Positions 17,501 through 26,316 of a stretch of DNA of 51,356 nucleotides are shown here, one piece after another; positions within the stretch are counted from its first letter, which is position 1, and the number at the start of each line of letters is the position of its first letter. Source of the stretch: Planctomycetota bacterium (GTDB lineage: Bacteria; Planctomycetota; Phycisphaerae; UBA1845; UTPLA1); assembly GCA_003576905.1 (NCBI GenBank), contig QEVG01000003.1:1-51356 (forward strand), in the 5' to 3' direction. A program made the position numbers and the translations under genes. Under the pieces are notes generated by a model. That model saw nothing but the letters and a program-made list of their open reading frames with translations, made no database searches and was not told where the DNA came from.

Positions 17501-18289
17501 CCCTTCAATCGCCGCTCCGTATTCCGTGAGTGCGGCCACCGAGTCCTTCACGGAACTCGGTTGGCGCGCAAGCATCTCGATATAGCTCGAAAGCGTGGCG
17601 CGTTGTGTATCCAGCTCACGGCGCAGCTCATCAATAAGCCTCCCCCGCCATGCCACCCCCGGTCCGCCAACGGGCGGAACACGATACGCTTCCTCCGCCG
17701 CCGCCAGCCAGCCCTCAGGATCGAGGATGGACGCCAGGAAGGAGTCCACACCCAGCACGCGCCCGATCAGCGGATCGGCCCCGCCGGCGGAATACGCGGC
17801 CATCAGGTTAAGAAACGACTCGCCCTCCGTGTCGGTCCGTGCCTCCCAGGCGTCAAAAACCTTCTTCGCCGACTCGCGGCGCAGCAGCCGGGCGTCCCCC
17901 GGATCAAGGATCGGCGTCTGTGGATCAAGGTCCGCGTGGGCGAAGTACCTTTCAAGGATCCTGCGGCAAAACGAGTGCAGGGTCGAAATGTGCGCCGCGT
18001 CCAGCAGGGCAAGCTGCTGATGCAGCCGCGCGTCCGCCGGTGCGCGCTCCAGCCGCGCCCGCACGGCGCGGCCGATCCGCTCGCGCATCTCGTTCGCCGC
18101 CGCATCGGTGAAGGTCACCACGAGCAGCGCATCCACGCCGCACGGAGGCCGCGCGTCCGTTACAAGGTGCGCGCAGCGCTCCGCGAGCACCGCCGTCTTG
18201 CCGCTGCCCGCCCCCGCCGAGACCAGCACGCTCACGTCGGTCGTGTCGATGGCCCGCTTCTGCGGTTCTGTCCACCGGATGCCGCCCAT
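14513..18289 (-). CDS. addA: AddA-type helicase-nuclease subunit (UvrD-like helicase with RecB-family nuclease)
   Basis: A 1258-residue SF1 helicase with a C-terminal nuclease, the partner of AddB in processing double-strand DNA ends for recombination. Helicase motif I is SAGAGSGKT (24-32), motif II VDEFQDINPVQ, motif III region GDVKQSIYRFR, and motif VI VAMTRARERLVL. The RecB-type nuclease site EILDYKTDRV lies near the C-terminus and is followed by the expected QLSIYAHAVE helix. I start at the ATG at 18289 (MGGIRWTEPQ); the open frame continues 63 codons further back but that part overlaps addB and is low-complexity. AddA starts 20 bases after the end of addB, so the two form an operon in the order addB-addA. 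Confidence 0.93.
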   Translation of the reverse strand: MGGIRWTEPQKRAIDTTDVSVLVSAGAGSGKTAVLAERCAHLVTDARPPCGVDALLVVTFTDAAANEMRERIGRAVRARLERAPADARLHQQLALLDAAHISTLHSFCRRILERYFAHADLDPQTPILDPGDARLLRRESAKKVFDAWEARTDTEGESFLNLMAAYSAGGADPLIGRVLGVDSFLASILDPEGWLAAAEEAYRVPPVGGPGVAWRGRLIDELRRELDTQRATLSSYIEMLARQPSSVKDSVAALTEYGAAIEGWSRRLESASTDAQLDELFQKEIGGYAFPKAPRLTKKIKDLPPNEMQAFSMAADLVRNLRDALFRRRLQGAFGRYSLSDWAEGIARTSPHVRTLIALVRDVRTAYQAAKADLGVMDFTDLERRTLDLLRAEENGVARRLRAQFEHVLVDEFQDINPVQAEILRLVSRESGADGRGNLFTVGDVKQSIYRFRLAEPRLFLERKEAFEQGGRGSVSGAAIELSENFRSRPALLEAVNAVFERIMTTDMGGIAYDAGTRLKAGRAEADFERSAGRPPAELHILDDISRGGGDDSEDDSAEDTGLGGESAADWLRLERESYVIADRIEAFLREGYAYRDIVILLRSLQARSGLLMRTLAGRGIPAYSEVTGGFFEAVEVLDVLSLLAVLDNQQQDIPLAAVLRSPLIGAPVSDSELAAIRSTHEGRAAGVMFHEAVRAYSARGENAALRQRLVEVFAILEKWRGRIRRRALADVLWEIYSESGYLAYVSGQKDGVQRRANLIRLHEYARQFGTFRRQGLYHFLSFMDGMRDAEEELAPGVVSAGSEDVVRVMSIHRSKGLEFPVVIVGELGKRFNLSDARGMVLLDRRLGLGLEAVDETKRIRYSTLPHRMVSRAIENESRAEELRVLYVAMTRARERLVLVGTQTESKGDLARSRFAGHIGPLPLADRQSATCMLDWVAPAIFCLSERDAAFDDNAGGAAVAPRLFAARRYRLADMKEWRLAPTGHSSSKALLTRYAAYQPLARTETLAERGVIELMERRLNSRYPAQELTRVPAVAAASELKRRWETRQDAEEPAAAFRDQGTGGGVSFRFDLPALDGAPGELEATQRGTITHEFFQRVALARPCDTADLRRQLNAMLSEGLFSQRESEAIDLDSVAWFFATELGRRVRDARAVVLREWPFVIGIDPARYKPEARPLDEQDLMLVRGIVDCLFDSGEGWEILDYKTDRVSGVQLEDRAALYRGQLSIYAHAVEQTRGQAVVRTHLAFLAARQVVSFHP

Positions 18290-18308
18290 TACGCCCTTCC
18301 GATTCGCC

Positions 18309-21300
18309 CTATGGGGCGTCCTTTTTCCAGCCCAGCTCGGCGAAGACCTCCGTCCGCCGCATGCGCAAGACCCGCCGCTTGAACATGTCAATCCGCTCCA
18401 CGCGGCACACGCCGCGATACAGGCAGTCCGTGCATGGCGAGTACGTGCCCAGCAGGATAGGTGACACAGATATGTCACCCGAGAGCCAGCGATCGGCCAG
18501 CTCAGCCATCCGCCCGCGGACGTGGTCCATCAGCGCTGCCAGCATTTCCTTCGGCGCCACGTCCGTCGTGTCGAGATGACCGGGTGCCCCTTCCGTCGTC
18601 AGGTAGGCGGCCAGCGCCGCGCTACGACCGGTTTCCAGGTCCCGGTCGAGGTGTGGAATCCAGTCGACATCCACGATTCCGCGCGGCCGATACCCCGCCA
18701 GCGGGTTGAACGCCGCGTCGTCCGCCTCGGACGGATGATCCACCGGCGAAGGCCCTGACAGCAGCGGAAGATAAAACGCCGCACCGGGCGTTACCGGATC
18801 GCCGGCGAGCCGCGCGCCGTGATCGCGCAACACGAGCAGGTACGCCATCAACTGAAGCGCCAGCCCGTGATACACCTCTTCCAGCCTCAGTATCTTGCCA
18901 AACGATCGCTTGTAGTCGAAGACGACGCCCAGCGTAGCGTCTCCCGCCCGCAAGAGATCAACCCGGTCGATCTTCCCGCGCAGCTCGACGAACCGGTCCT
19001 TCGACAGCGGCAACCGAAGCGCGGGCAGCGATTCCTCCGAGCCGTCACCGAATGGGACTTCGGTCACCGCCGGGGCGAGCGTCGTGGCGGAGAGGGATCG
19101 CTTCTGCCCGAGTGAAGCCGCCGGCAGTTCCTTCTCGCCGCGCCAGATCAGCCCGCGCTGACGCCCCGGGTCCATCCGCATCTCTTCCGCGTACCTCGGC
19201 ATGACCTCGCGGCACAGCCGCGAAAGGTCGGCCGCCAGCTCCTTTGCATCGACTTCGCGCAGCGTCCTCCCCGTCTCCGTCAGTTCGTTGACATACTGCT
19301 CCAGGATCGTGTGATACATCCGCCCGAGGTCGATGCTCGACACCTCGTGCCGGGGCCGAGGCTCCAGGCGAAGCCCATACCCCGCGAAATGCCGGAACGG
19401 GCACCGCGCGAACTGCTCCAGCGCGGTCACGCTTGTCCGATTCGGAGGCGGCCACAGTCCCCGGGTCGCCCCCGGCGTGAGCTTCGCCTCCGGCACGTCC
19501 GCCAGGCCGCGAAGCGCCGCGCCAACCGCCGCCGAGAGCGCGGGCCTCCGCCGCGCCCATTCGTACAGCGCCTCCCAGGTCACCGCCTCATCGTCCGGAT
19601 TCCTCGAACCCTCGGCAAGCGTCCGCATGCCCGACGCAATGCCGGATGCCAATTGTTCGACACTGCTGACGTCCGCCGCGGCGCTCGCGCATCCGGTCTG
19701 CCGCCGAAACCACGCGGCGCAATCCTCCTCTGCCGCCTCCGGCAGCGCCGCCCGAAGGTCCTGCCAATACGGCGACGGCGCCAGCGGCTTCCCCGCCTCG
19801 TCCGCCTGCGGAAAACTGACCCATAGAAACTCGCTCGGACGCGTAAACGCGATATACGCGAGCATCCGCTCGTCAAGCAGCCGCAGCACCCGCGACGGGC
19901 CGAGCTTCACGCCGCCTGCCTCCAACCGAAGTCGAAAATCGTCGGAGAGAATCGGATCTTCCGCCGTCCGCGACGGAAACGCGCCCTCGCCGAAACCCAG
20001 TACGAATACCGCCTTCACCGGCGGATGCCGGCTGCGCTCGATCGAACTGACCAGCACCTGGTCCACGGTCGCCGGCACCAGCCCCACCGTGAACTCCGCC
20101 AGTCCGGCCTCGAGCACTTCGCGAAACTGCCACCCGGAAAGCGCATCGGCTCCCAGCGTTTCCGCCGCTTCGGTCAGCATCCGCGTCAGGTCGGCCCAGA
20201 CCTGTTCATGCTCGCGCGCCTCGTCCAGCTCCCCGCGTGCCGCGGCATCGTCGCACCATCGCGCCAGCGCCCGTCGCACGCCCATTCGCTCCATCACCGC
20301 CACAAGGGAATCGATCCATCGTCGGCATGTCCGGCGTCCGCCCCCGACCGATTGCGACGCATGGCCCTGCGGACCCACTGCCGTGTCATCCCCCTCCGGC
20401 GCCCACGAGCCGAGTTTCGCCATCAGGTCCGTACGCGCAGCGTTCACCCGCCGGAGTACGTCCGCCGCGGCAGGTGTCTTCGCAAGTTCCGGACGCGCGG
20501 GGTTCGGAGGATATTTCCACGGATCGCGCCACAGTCCCGCCCGCACCATGCCGTGGGCCAGGACATAATTCTCCAGTGCCTCCGCGTCGGCATCCTCAAT
20601 CCCCGAAAGCCCGGACTTCAAGACCACCGCAACGGAAGAATCAAACGCCCCGCCGTCCGGCATCGACAGCAGCCCCCGGACCAGTTGCACGATCGGGTGA
20701 TGAATGGTCGGCCGCCGCCGGTCAATAAAAAAGGGAACGCCCCGCGCCGCCAGCGCCGCCGATACCAGGTCGTGATAGGGCGTCAGGTCCCGCATCACGA
20801 TTGCGATGTCCCGGTAACGCATGGGCCGGTCGGCCGCGTGCACCAGGTCGACCAGTGCCGCCACGGCGCTTTCCACTTCCGCACGCCGGTCGGGCGCCTG
20901 GATGAAATGCACTTGAACGGGCTCTCTGCCGCCCACCACGCCGGCCGCACCCTCTGACTTCCGAGGTGCGAACAGGTTCGATTCCAGCCGAAGCAGTTGT
21001 GACGCGCCCGCAAACCGAGGCGCCTGCCGCGGCGTCAGCAGCAGCGGCTCCTCGAGCGCCACGCCCGATTCCGCCAGTTCGCGAGATAGAACGTCCCAGG
21101 TCCGCTCGGTCCGCGCAAAGAGCGAAACTGGATCGGCGGTGCCCGCGCCCAGCGCCGTGCGCCCCGGGTACATGAGCAATGCCAGATCCACTTGCGCCGC
21201 GCGCCGCGCCAGCGCCGCGACCATCCGAACCTGCTGCCGCGTCAGTCCCGCAAACCCGTCGATCCAGATTCTGGCGCCATCGGGCCACTTTAAATGCACG

Positions 21301-21872
21301 AGCCGCGCTCGCGCAAGGTCCAGCACGCCCTCGGGATCGACCCGCTCCGATCCCAGGTATTCCAGGTACGCTCGGTACAAGAGGGCCGTGTCCGCCAGAC
21401 GCGGCGCCGATGGGTCGCCGTCCGACCGCGCGGCGTCCGCGGCGGCCTCCAGTTGCTCCGGCGTGACCGCCTCCTGGATCAACTCGACAATGGCCCGTGC
21501 CGCGGATTTGAGAAAACCCGGGCGATCCGCCACCCGAGCGAACTCCTGAAACTGCTGCCGGCTCTGGCCGATCAGATACCGCAAGGCCATGACCCGCCCG
21601 TTCGCGGAAAGCGCCGCGAGCGCCGGCCCAGTCGACTCATTCAGAATGCGATGCGCCAACCGCCGAAAGCTGATCACCTCGCAGCGGCCCAGCGCAGGCG
21701 GCGCGAGCATCGAAAGAAGCGCCCGCTCCATCTGCAAACCCGCCTGCTCCGGCACGATCAACAGCAGGCGCGGACCTTCCGTACGGCTTCTGCGAAGCTC
21801 CGTGCAGATCTCACTTAGGCAGTGATGTGTCTTGCCACTGCCCGCCCTGCCCGCAATCAGTCGGACCGCCAC
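18309..21872 (-). CDS. addB: AddB-type helicase-nuclease subunit with 4Fe-4S nuclease domain
   Basis: A 1187-residue protein with an N-terminal Walker A (AGRAGSGKTHHCL, about 8-20), a long degenerate SF1 helicase region and a C-terminal RecB-family nuclease (VVFDYKRSFGK). The iron-sulphur staple typical of AddB is visible: one Cys in FARCPFRHFAGYG and a CxxCx5C cluster near the end (SPCTDCLYRGVCRV). With AddA it makes the AddAB complex, which unwinds and trims DNA ends and recognises a Chi-like site before RecA loading. The nuclease motifs of both subunits are intact, so the complex should be a two-nuclease AddAB. It is the first gene of the addB-addA pair and is divergent from the glycosyl-phosphate transferase gene. 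Confidence 0.9.
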   Translation of the reverse strand: MAVRLIAGRAGSGKTHHCLSEICTELRRSRTEGPRLLLIVPEQAGLQMERALLSMLAPPALGRCEVISFRRLAHRILNESTGPALAALSANGRVMALRYLIGQSRQQFQEFARVADRPGFLKSAARAIVELIQEAVTPEQLEAAADAARSDGDPSAPRLADTALLYRAYLEYLGSERVDPEGVLDLARARLVHLKWPDGARIWIDGFAGLTRQQVRMVAALARRAAQVDLALLMYPGRTALGAGTADPVSLFARTERTWDVLSRELAESGVALEEPLLLTPRQAPRFAGASQLLRLESNLFAPRKSEGAAGVVGGREPVQVHFIQAPDRRAEVESAVAALVDLVHAADRPMRYRDIAIVMRDLTPYHDLVSAALAARGVPFFIDRRRPTIHHPIVQLVRGLLSMPDGGAFDSSVAVVLKSGLSGIEDADAEALENYVLAHGMVRAGLWRDPWKYPPNPARPELAKTPAAADVLRRVNAARTDLMAKLGSWAPEGDDTAVGPQGHASQSVGGGRRTCRRWIDSLVAVMERMGVRRALARWCDDAAARGELDEAREHEQVWADLTRMLTEAAETLGADALSGWQFREVLEAGLAEFTVGLVPATVDQVLVSSIERSRHPPVKAVFVLGFGEGAFPSRTAEDPILSDDFRLRLEAGGVKLGPSRVLRLLDERMLAYIAFTRPSEFLWVSFPQADEAGKPLAPSPYWQDLRAALPEAAEEDCAAWFRRQTGCASAAADVSSVEQLASGIASGMRTLAEGSRNPDDEAVTWEALYEWARRRPALSAAVGAALRGLADVPEAKLTPGATRGLWPPPNRTSVTALEQFARCPFRHFAGYGLRLEPRPRHEVSSIDLGRMYHTILEQYVNELTETGRTLREVDAKELAADLSRLCREVMPRYAEEMRMDPGRQRGLIWRGEKELPAASLGQKRSLSATTLAPAVTEVPFGDGSEESLPALRLPLSKDRFVELRGKIDRVDLLRAGDATLGVVFDYKRSFGKILRLEEVYHGLALQLMAYLLVLRDHGARLAGDPVTPGAAFYLPLLSGPSPVDHPSEADDAAFNPLAGYRPRGIVDVDWIPHLDRDLETGRSAALAAYLTTEGAPGHLDTTDVAPKEMLAALMDHVRGRMAELADRWLSGDISVSPILLGTYSPCTDCLYRGVCRVERIDMFKRRVLRMRRTEVFAELGWKKDAP

Positions 21873-22044
21873 GCCGGCCTCGCTTCAAGGTTGCCGCGCT
21901 CGCCCAGGCCTCGCCACTTTGCCCGTTCCGCGGGCGGCCCGGCACTTCGCGCGGAGTCGGCCTACGATTCGCTCAACTCGCAATCATCCGCCCCTCCGCT
22001 AGAATGTCTGGCAAGGCATCGATCGTCAAGAAAGGGCCCGCCCC

Positions 22045-23541
22045 TTGCTCGTCGCACAAATCACACCCTTGGTCAGTGCGCCCGGCCCGGAACCCGCAGT
22101 ACCCGAGTGGCTCAGCTACTTTTTCCAGTTCAAATCCTACGCGGCGCTCTTCGTCGCAGGCGCGATCGGCACGGCCATCCTCACTCCACTCTACATTCTC
22201 GTTGCCCAGCGCCTGGGCTGGGTGGACATGCCCGGCGGGAGAAAGCGCCACGACCGCGCCACCGCGACAATGGGCGGAGTCGTCGTCTTCCTGGTCGTCT
22301 TCACCGGCGCGCTGGTTTCGCTTCAGCTCAACAACCTCGTCGGCGAGATGCTCCGCGCCAGGGCCGGTTACGTCTACGGCCTGATGATCTGCACGACCGC
22401 CATGATCCTCCTTGGCATTGTCGACGATCGTTTCGGCGTGTCCCCGAGGGTGAAGCTGCTCGTTCAGGGAGTAGTCGCCCTTGCCGCCGTCCTTCTCGGC
22501 TTCCGCGTCGATGCCATGACATTGCCCGGCTACGACTCCATTACCCTGCCCCCGATCCTCGGCGGCCTCCTTTCCCTGGTTTGGATCATCGGCATCACCA
22601 ACGCCATCAACCTGACGGACGGCCTCGACGGTCTCGCCGCGGGCATCTGCCTCCTGGCCTCGGGGGTAAACGCCATCGTCGCCATCTGGCTCGGAAATCA
22701 TTACATGACGGTGATGATGGTGCTCCTCGCCGGGTCGCTGCTCGGGTTCCTCCGCTGGAACTTCCACCCGGCCCGCGTCTTCCTCGGCGACACCGGGTCG
22801 CTCGCCCTCGGGATGTTCCTCGCCCTGGCCTCGCTGCATTCGGCGCAGAAGGCTCACACCGTTGTCCTCATTCTCGTGCCGCTCTTCGCCCTTGGTTACC
22901 CCATTTTCGACACGCTTCTCGCTGTCGCTCGGCGCATGGTCCGCGGCCAGCCGCTCTTCGCCAGCGACCGCGACCACATCCACCATCGCCTGTTGGACCG
23001 TGGTCAGACGCCGACCCGCGCCGCGCTTCAGATATACGTCGTCAGCCTCCTGATCTCATTCGCCTGCCTGGCGGCAATGACCGCGAACCACTTCGTACTC
23101 GGCCTGCTCGTTGCGGGTGTCTTTGTTATGGCCCTGTTCGCAGCCCGCGTCCTCGGCTATCTCGAATGGGGCGGCTGGACGGCCCACTGGACCGGCCGGC
23201 AGGAAACGCGAATCCTCCACGCCGCCGCCCAGCTTGCCCGCCTGAAGATCGAACAGGCCCGCACGCCGGATGAAGTGCTCCGCGCCCTCGCTGTGATCGC
23301 GCCCGAGATCGGCTGCATGGAGATCAAGCTGGCTGTCGGCGATGCCGTTTACGCCTGGAACGATGCGCCCGGCCCGCCGGCTGCCGGTGCGGCGGGGCCT
23401 GCGGTTTTCGAAATGCCCCTCGCGGACCGGGCACGCGCGCTGCTTTCGTTCGCGCAATCGGATTCACTGGACGTGGAGCGACGCGGGATTCTCGAGGAGT
23501 TGTGTACACTGGCCGCGTCGCGGCTTGCGTCTCCGGCCTGA
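22045..23541 (+). CDS. WecA/TagO-type polyprenyl-phosphate N-acetylglucosaminyl-1-phosphate transferase
   Basis: A 498-residue polytopic enzyme of the MraY-like family. It transfers a sugar-1-phosphate to undecaprenyl phosphate at the cytosolic face, starting a surface glycan. Motifs in order: VDMPGGRKRHDRATATMGG, the DD pair in GIVDDRFGVSPRVKLLVQ, NAINLTDGLDGLAAG, FLGDTGSLALG and DRDHIHHRLL. After the last helix there is a soluble tail of about 110 residues (from about 388) that is not part of the basic fold; its role is unknown. The start codon is a TTG at 22045 with AAGGG upstream; no ATG occurs before the first membrane segment. It converges on the PP2C phosphatase, 35 bases away. Confidence 0.9.
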   Translation: MLVAQITPLVSAPGPEPAVPEWLSYFFQFKSYAALFVAGAIGTAILTPLYILVAQRLGWVDMPGGRKRHDRATATMGGVVVFLVVFTGALVSLQLNNLVGEMLRARAGYVYGLMICTTAMILLGIVDDRFGVSPRVKLLVQGVVALAAVLLGFRVDAMTLPGYDSITLPPILGGLLSLVWIIGITNAINLTDGLDGLAAGICLLASGVNAIVAIWLGNHYMTVMMVLLAGSLLGFLRWNFHPARVFLGDTGSLALGMFLALASLHSAQKAHTVVLILVPLFALGYPIFDTLLAVARRMVRGQPLFASDRDHIHHRLLDRGQTPTRAALQIYVVSLLISFACLAAMTANHFVLGLLVAGVFVMALFAARVLGYLEWGGWTAHWTGRQETRILHAAAQLARLKIEQARTPDEVLRALAVIAPEIGCMEIKLAVGDAVYAWNDAPGPPAAGAAGPAVFEMPLADRARALLSFAQSDSLDVERRGILEELCTLAASRLASPA

Positions 23542-23576
23542 TCGGGTGGGCGAGCGGTTCAAACGCGATTGCAGCC

Positions 23577-24896
23577 TTACAGCACTTTCGCCACCAGCAG
23601 CGTTCGGTCATCGTCTGCCGGCTGGCCGTCGACAAACTTTTCGAGTGCCTCAAGTACGGCATCAATCAGTGGCTTCGCCGCGAACGTGCACTGCTCAAGC
23701 GCCGCGTCCAGCCGCTCCACCCCGAACATCTGCCGCTGCGGATTGTGCGCCTCCGTGATGCCGTCCGTGTAAAACACGATCTGATCGCCCGGCCGCAGCA
23801 CGCGCGCCGTGTCCTCGTACGTCTCCTCCGCCGTCACGCCCATCGGCAGGCCCCCGACCCCATCGAGCGACGCCATTGTCCCGTCGATGCAGCTCTTGAG
23901 CCGCGGCGGATTGTGCCCGGCCGAAGCGTAGCGCAGCTCCCGCGTCTTCGGATTGAAGATCCCGTAAAACGCCGTGACGAAGCTCCCCGAATTGCCCGTG
24001 TACAGCGACGAGAGCTTCTCGTTCAGATAGTTCAGCATCCGGCTCGGCGGCGTCGGCGGACCCGGCTGGGTATGGGCGATGCTGTGCGTGATCGCCATCA
24101 TCACGGCCGCCGGCGTCCCGTGCCCGCTCACGTCGGCGATCAGGATGCCCCACGTCCCGTCCGGCAGGGGGAAGAAATCGTAATAATCCCCGCCCGCCCG
24201 ATGCGACGTCTGGTAATACGCCGCGAGATCCAGGTTTCCGATCTTCGGCAGCTCCGACGGCAGCAGCGAGCGTTGGATGCTCTCCACCAGCCTGAGTTCG
24301 CGGTCGACTTCTTCGAACGCCTGCTGCGCCTGCTGCTTCAGCACCAGGTTATGCGTCGCCCGTCCAAAAAGACCCGTTCGCCAGACCAGTTCCGGCAACT
24401 GCTCCTCGTCGTACGCGCCGGCCGCCTTCTGAAGCAGGATGACCATGTTGAGCGCCACGCCCCCGTCGTAAAGCGGCAGCGCGGCCAGGCTCCGATACCC
24501 TTTGAAATGCTCAAACGCGGGATCATTCGACGACACGTCAAGATAATTGATGACCCTCGGCACGTCTCCATATAGGAGTTCCTTGAGCAGCCCACGATCC
24601 AGCACGGGCAGCCTGTCCGGATGCAGCCACGGATTTATCTCTTCCGTCCACAAGGTGCTGCGCGTGATGCGATACCAGGGCGGTGAAACGTCGCGGCGAC
24701 TGACCGCGATCATCCCGTCCGTCGGCATCAGCACATCCATTCGGGCGGCATAGGCACGCACCATGGCCTGCGGGTCCGTCTGGCTGCTCATCTCGCGCAG
24801 CGTCTCCACGACCTGGTCCAGGCGTTCGCGCCAGTGTCCCTCCGGTAGTTCGCGACGGATTCCCAATGGAATTGCCCTCTTTTCAATGTCCGGCAC
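23577..24896 (-). CDS. PP2C-family (SpoIIE/RsbU-like) serine phosphatase
   Basis: A 439-residue protein with an N-terminal sensor-like region of about 200 residues (GAF-like, LPVLDRGLLKELLYGDVPRVINYLD), a coiled helix (about 205-235) and a C-terminal PP2C_SIG domain. Metal-binding motifs are intact: GGDYYDFFPLPDG, LIADVSGHGTPAAVMMA, YASAGHNPP and VFYTDGITEA. Such phosphatases remove phosphate from RsbV/SpoIIAA-like STAS proteins in response to a signal sensed by the N-terminus, and so could act on the antagonists at 3635-4876, though about 19 kb separates them. I use a GTG at 24896 with GGGAG ten bases upstream; the GTG at 24944 lies upstream of a TATGAT element (24933-24928) and is less likely. 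Confidence 0.92.
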   Translation of the reverse strand: MPDIEKRAIPLGIRRELPEGHWRERLDQVVETLREMSSQTDPQAMVRAYAARMDVLMPTDGMIAVSRRDVSPPWYRITRSTLWTEEINPWLHPDRLPVLDRGLLKELLYGDVPRVINYLDVSSNDPAFEHFKGYRSLAALPLYDGGVALNMVILLQKAAGAYDEEQLPELVWRTGLFGRATHNLVLKQQAQQAFEEVDRELRLVESIQRSLLPSELPKIGNLDLAAYYQTSHRAGGDYYDFFPLPDGTWGILIADVSGHGTPAAVMMAITHSIAHTQPGPPTPPSRMLNYLNEKLSSLYTGNSGSFVTAFYGIFNPKTRELRYASAGHNPPRLKSCIDGTMASLDGVGGLPMGVTAEETYEDTARVLRPGDQIVFYTDGITEAHNPQRQMFGVERLDAALEQCTFAAKPLIDAVLEALEKFVDGQPADDDRTLLVAKVL

Positions 24897-25044
24897 GCGA
24901 CAGTCACTCCCGCCGCGTAATGGGCATATCATAGCGGGCCGCACACGCGACCGCCCGCCGCAGTGGCAGCCGGATCAACAACGTCGATCGAAAGCAGATG
25001 GATCGGATTCCGCCGCGGATGTGCGGCTCGCCCTCGCCGCCAGG

Positions 25045-26169
25045 TTAATCCCTCGGCTGCGAGGCCTCGAAGAGCGCCCGGAAATTGCCCTCGCCGAATC
25101 GCTGACTGCCGCACCGCTGGATGAACTCGATAAAGAGCGGACCGGCATGAGGCCGCCTGAACTGAACCGCCTGGTCCTGGCAGAACGCCTGGTAGAGATG
25201 ACCCGAACGGTCCCCGTCGGCGAGGATGCCCAGACGGGCAATCTCATCCATCGAGTGTGCCAAGCCAGTGACGCCCTGCGACGCAAGCCGCCCCGGCAGT
25301 TTCTCATAGTACGCCGCCGGGGTCAGCATGAACTGGATCCCGTTCCGGCGGCAATGCTCCACCGCATGGGCGATATCCGCGACCGCGATCGCCATGTGCT
25401 GAATGCCCGGCCCCCGGTTCATGTCCACGTAGAGCTGTATCTGCGACTGCTCGAACCGCGGCCGCATCGGTTCGTTCGTGGCGAATCGAATGCCGCTGGA
25501 GCTGTCCCCCATGGCGATTGACTTCAACCCGCTTCCGATCCCCGGCCTGATATCCTCGGTATGAAACGACACGTTCCATTGCCGGGTAAACCCCATGACA
25601 TGCTCATAAAACGCGATCACCGGCATGAGGGTCCGCGTATTGGCCGTCAGGTGATCGATCCCCGTCATCCCCAGCGGGTTCGCCGCCGGGTCGAACGCCG
25701 CCCTTGCTTCCATTCCCGGCGCCAGCATGCCGGTCTGCCCTTCGATCTGCACAAACCCGAACTCCACGTCTCCGATCGGCGTGGCAATCGCGATATGCCG
25801 CCACCGGCCGGACCCCGCCGGCTCCTCCCGGATCAGATCGACCGGTGTCGCGTTGCGTTCGAGGAGCTGTTCCTCCGCACGAACGACATCCTCAACGAGA
25901 AAGTTCACGCGCGAGACCCCCTCCGGGTGCTTCTCGAGATAGCGCCGAACCGCGGACCCCGCATGCACGGCTTCCTGAACGATCAGGGCAAGGTCGCCGC
26001 ATGCGAGCAGGTGCCGCCGCGTCCCGGTTGCTTCAATCACCGACCCCGTCGTTACGCCGACGTATTGAAACCCGAATCCCCGGCCCAGGTAGACGAGCCA
26101 GGGCGCGGCGTCATAAACCGAAAGCTCGAGACTGTGCAGTTTCTGAATGCCAGGACCCGGCCGAGACAT
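25045..26169 (-). CDS. hppD: 4-hydroxyphenylpyruvate dioxygenase
   Basis: A 374-residue non-haem Fe(II) dioxygenase of tyrosine catabolism, converting 4-hydroxyphenylpyruvate to homogentisate. The two vicinal-oxygen-chelate halves are seen, and the iron ligands are His173 (GIDHLTAN), His258 (GIQHMAIAV) and Glu348 (FIEFIQRCG). The C-terminal FGEGNFRALFEA signature is intact. 4-hydroxymandelate synthase shares the fold and ligands, so the product is not completely certain. No other gene of the homogentisate pathway lies nearby. It is on the same strand as the aminotransferase upstream but 147 bases apart. Confidence 0.9.
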   Translation of the reverse strand: MSRPGPGIQKLHSLELSVYDAAPWLVYLGRGFGFQYVGVTTGSVIEATGTRRHLLACGDLALIVQEAVHAGSAVRRYLEKHPEGVSRVNFLVEDVVRAEEQLLERNATPVDLIREEPAGSGRWRHIAIATPIGDVEFGFVQIEGQTGMLAPGMEARAAFDPAANPLGMTGIDHLTANTRTLMPVIAFYEHVMGFTRQWNVSFHTEDIRPGIGSGLKSIAMGDSSSGIRFATNEPMRPRFEQSQIQLYVDMNRGPGIQHMAIAVADIAHAVEHCRRNGIQFMLTPAAYYEKLPGRLASQGVTGLAHSMDEIARLGILADGDRSGHLYQAFCQDQAVQFRRPHAGPLFIEFIQRCGSQRFGEGNFRALFEASQPRD

Positions 26170-26316
26170 GTGCGCACTCCTTCGCGAAGGACCGCGTCAA
26201 TCCGTTTGCGGCGGCGGCCCCCGTCGCCCGCGCAAATAGTCTAACCATTGGCCTCCGGGAGGTCGACAACTTTCCCGGCCAGGGCGAGCTCGCGAAGCGC
26301 ACGCTGGTTCAGGCAA

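Noticed and set aside
14513-18478. 63-codon N-terminal extension of AddA
   Set aside because: The extension overlaps the end of addB and is Cys/Ser/Arg-rich shadow sequence; the family start begins at MGGIRW with no spacer conflict.
22121-22170. tRNA-Ser/Leu-like string (GAGTGGC ... GTTCAAATCC)
   Set aside because: It lies inside the first helix region of the WecA-like gene, shows no acceptor stem, and has no anticodon arm.
24928-24933. TATGAT as full promoter of the PP2C phosphatase gene
   Set aside because: No -35 match at 16-18 bases; retained only as mild support for the start at 24896.
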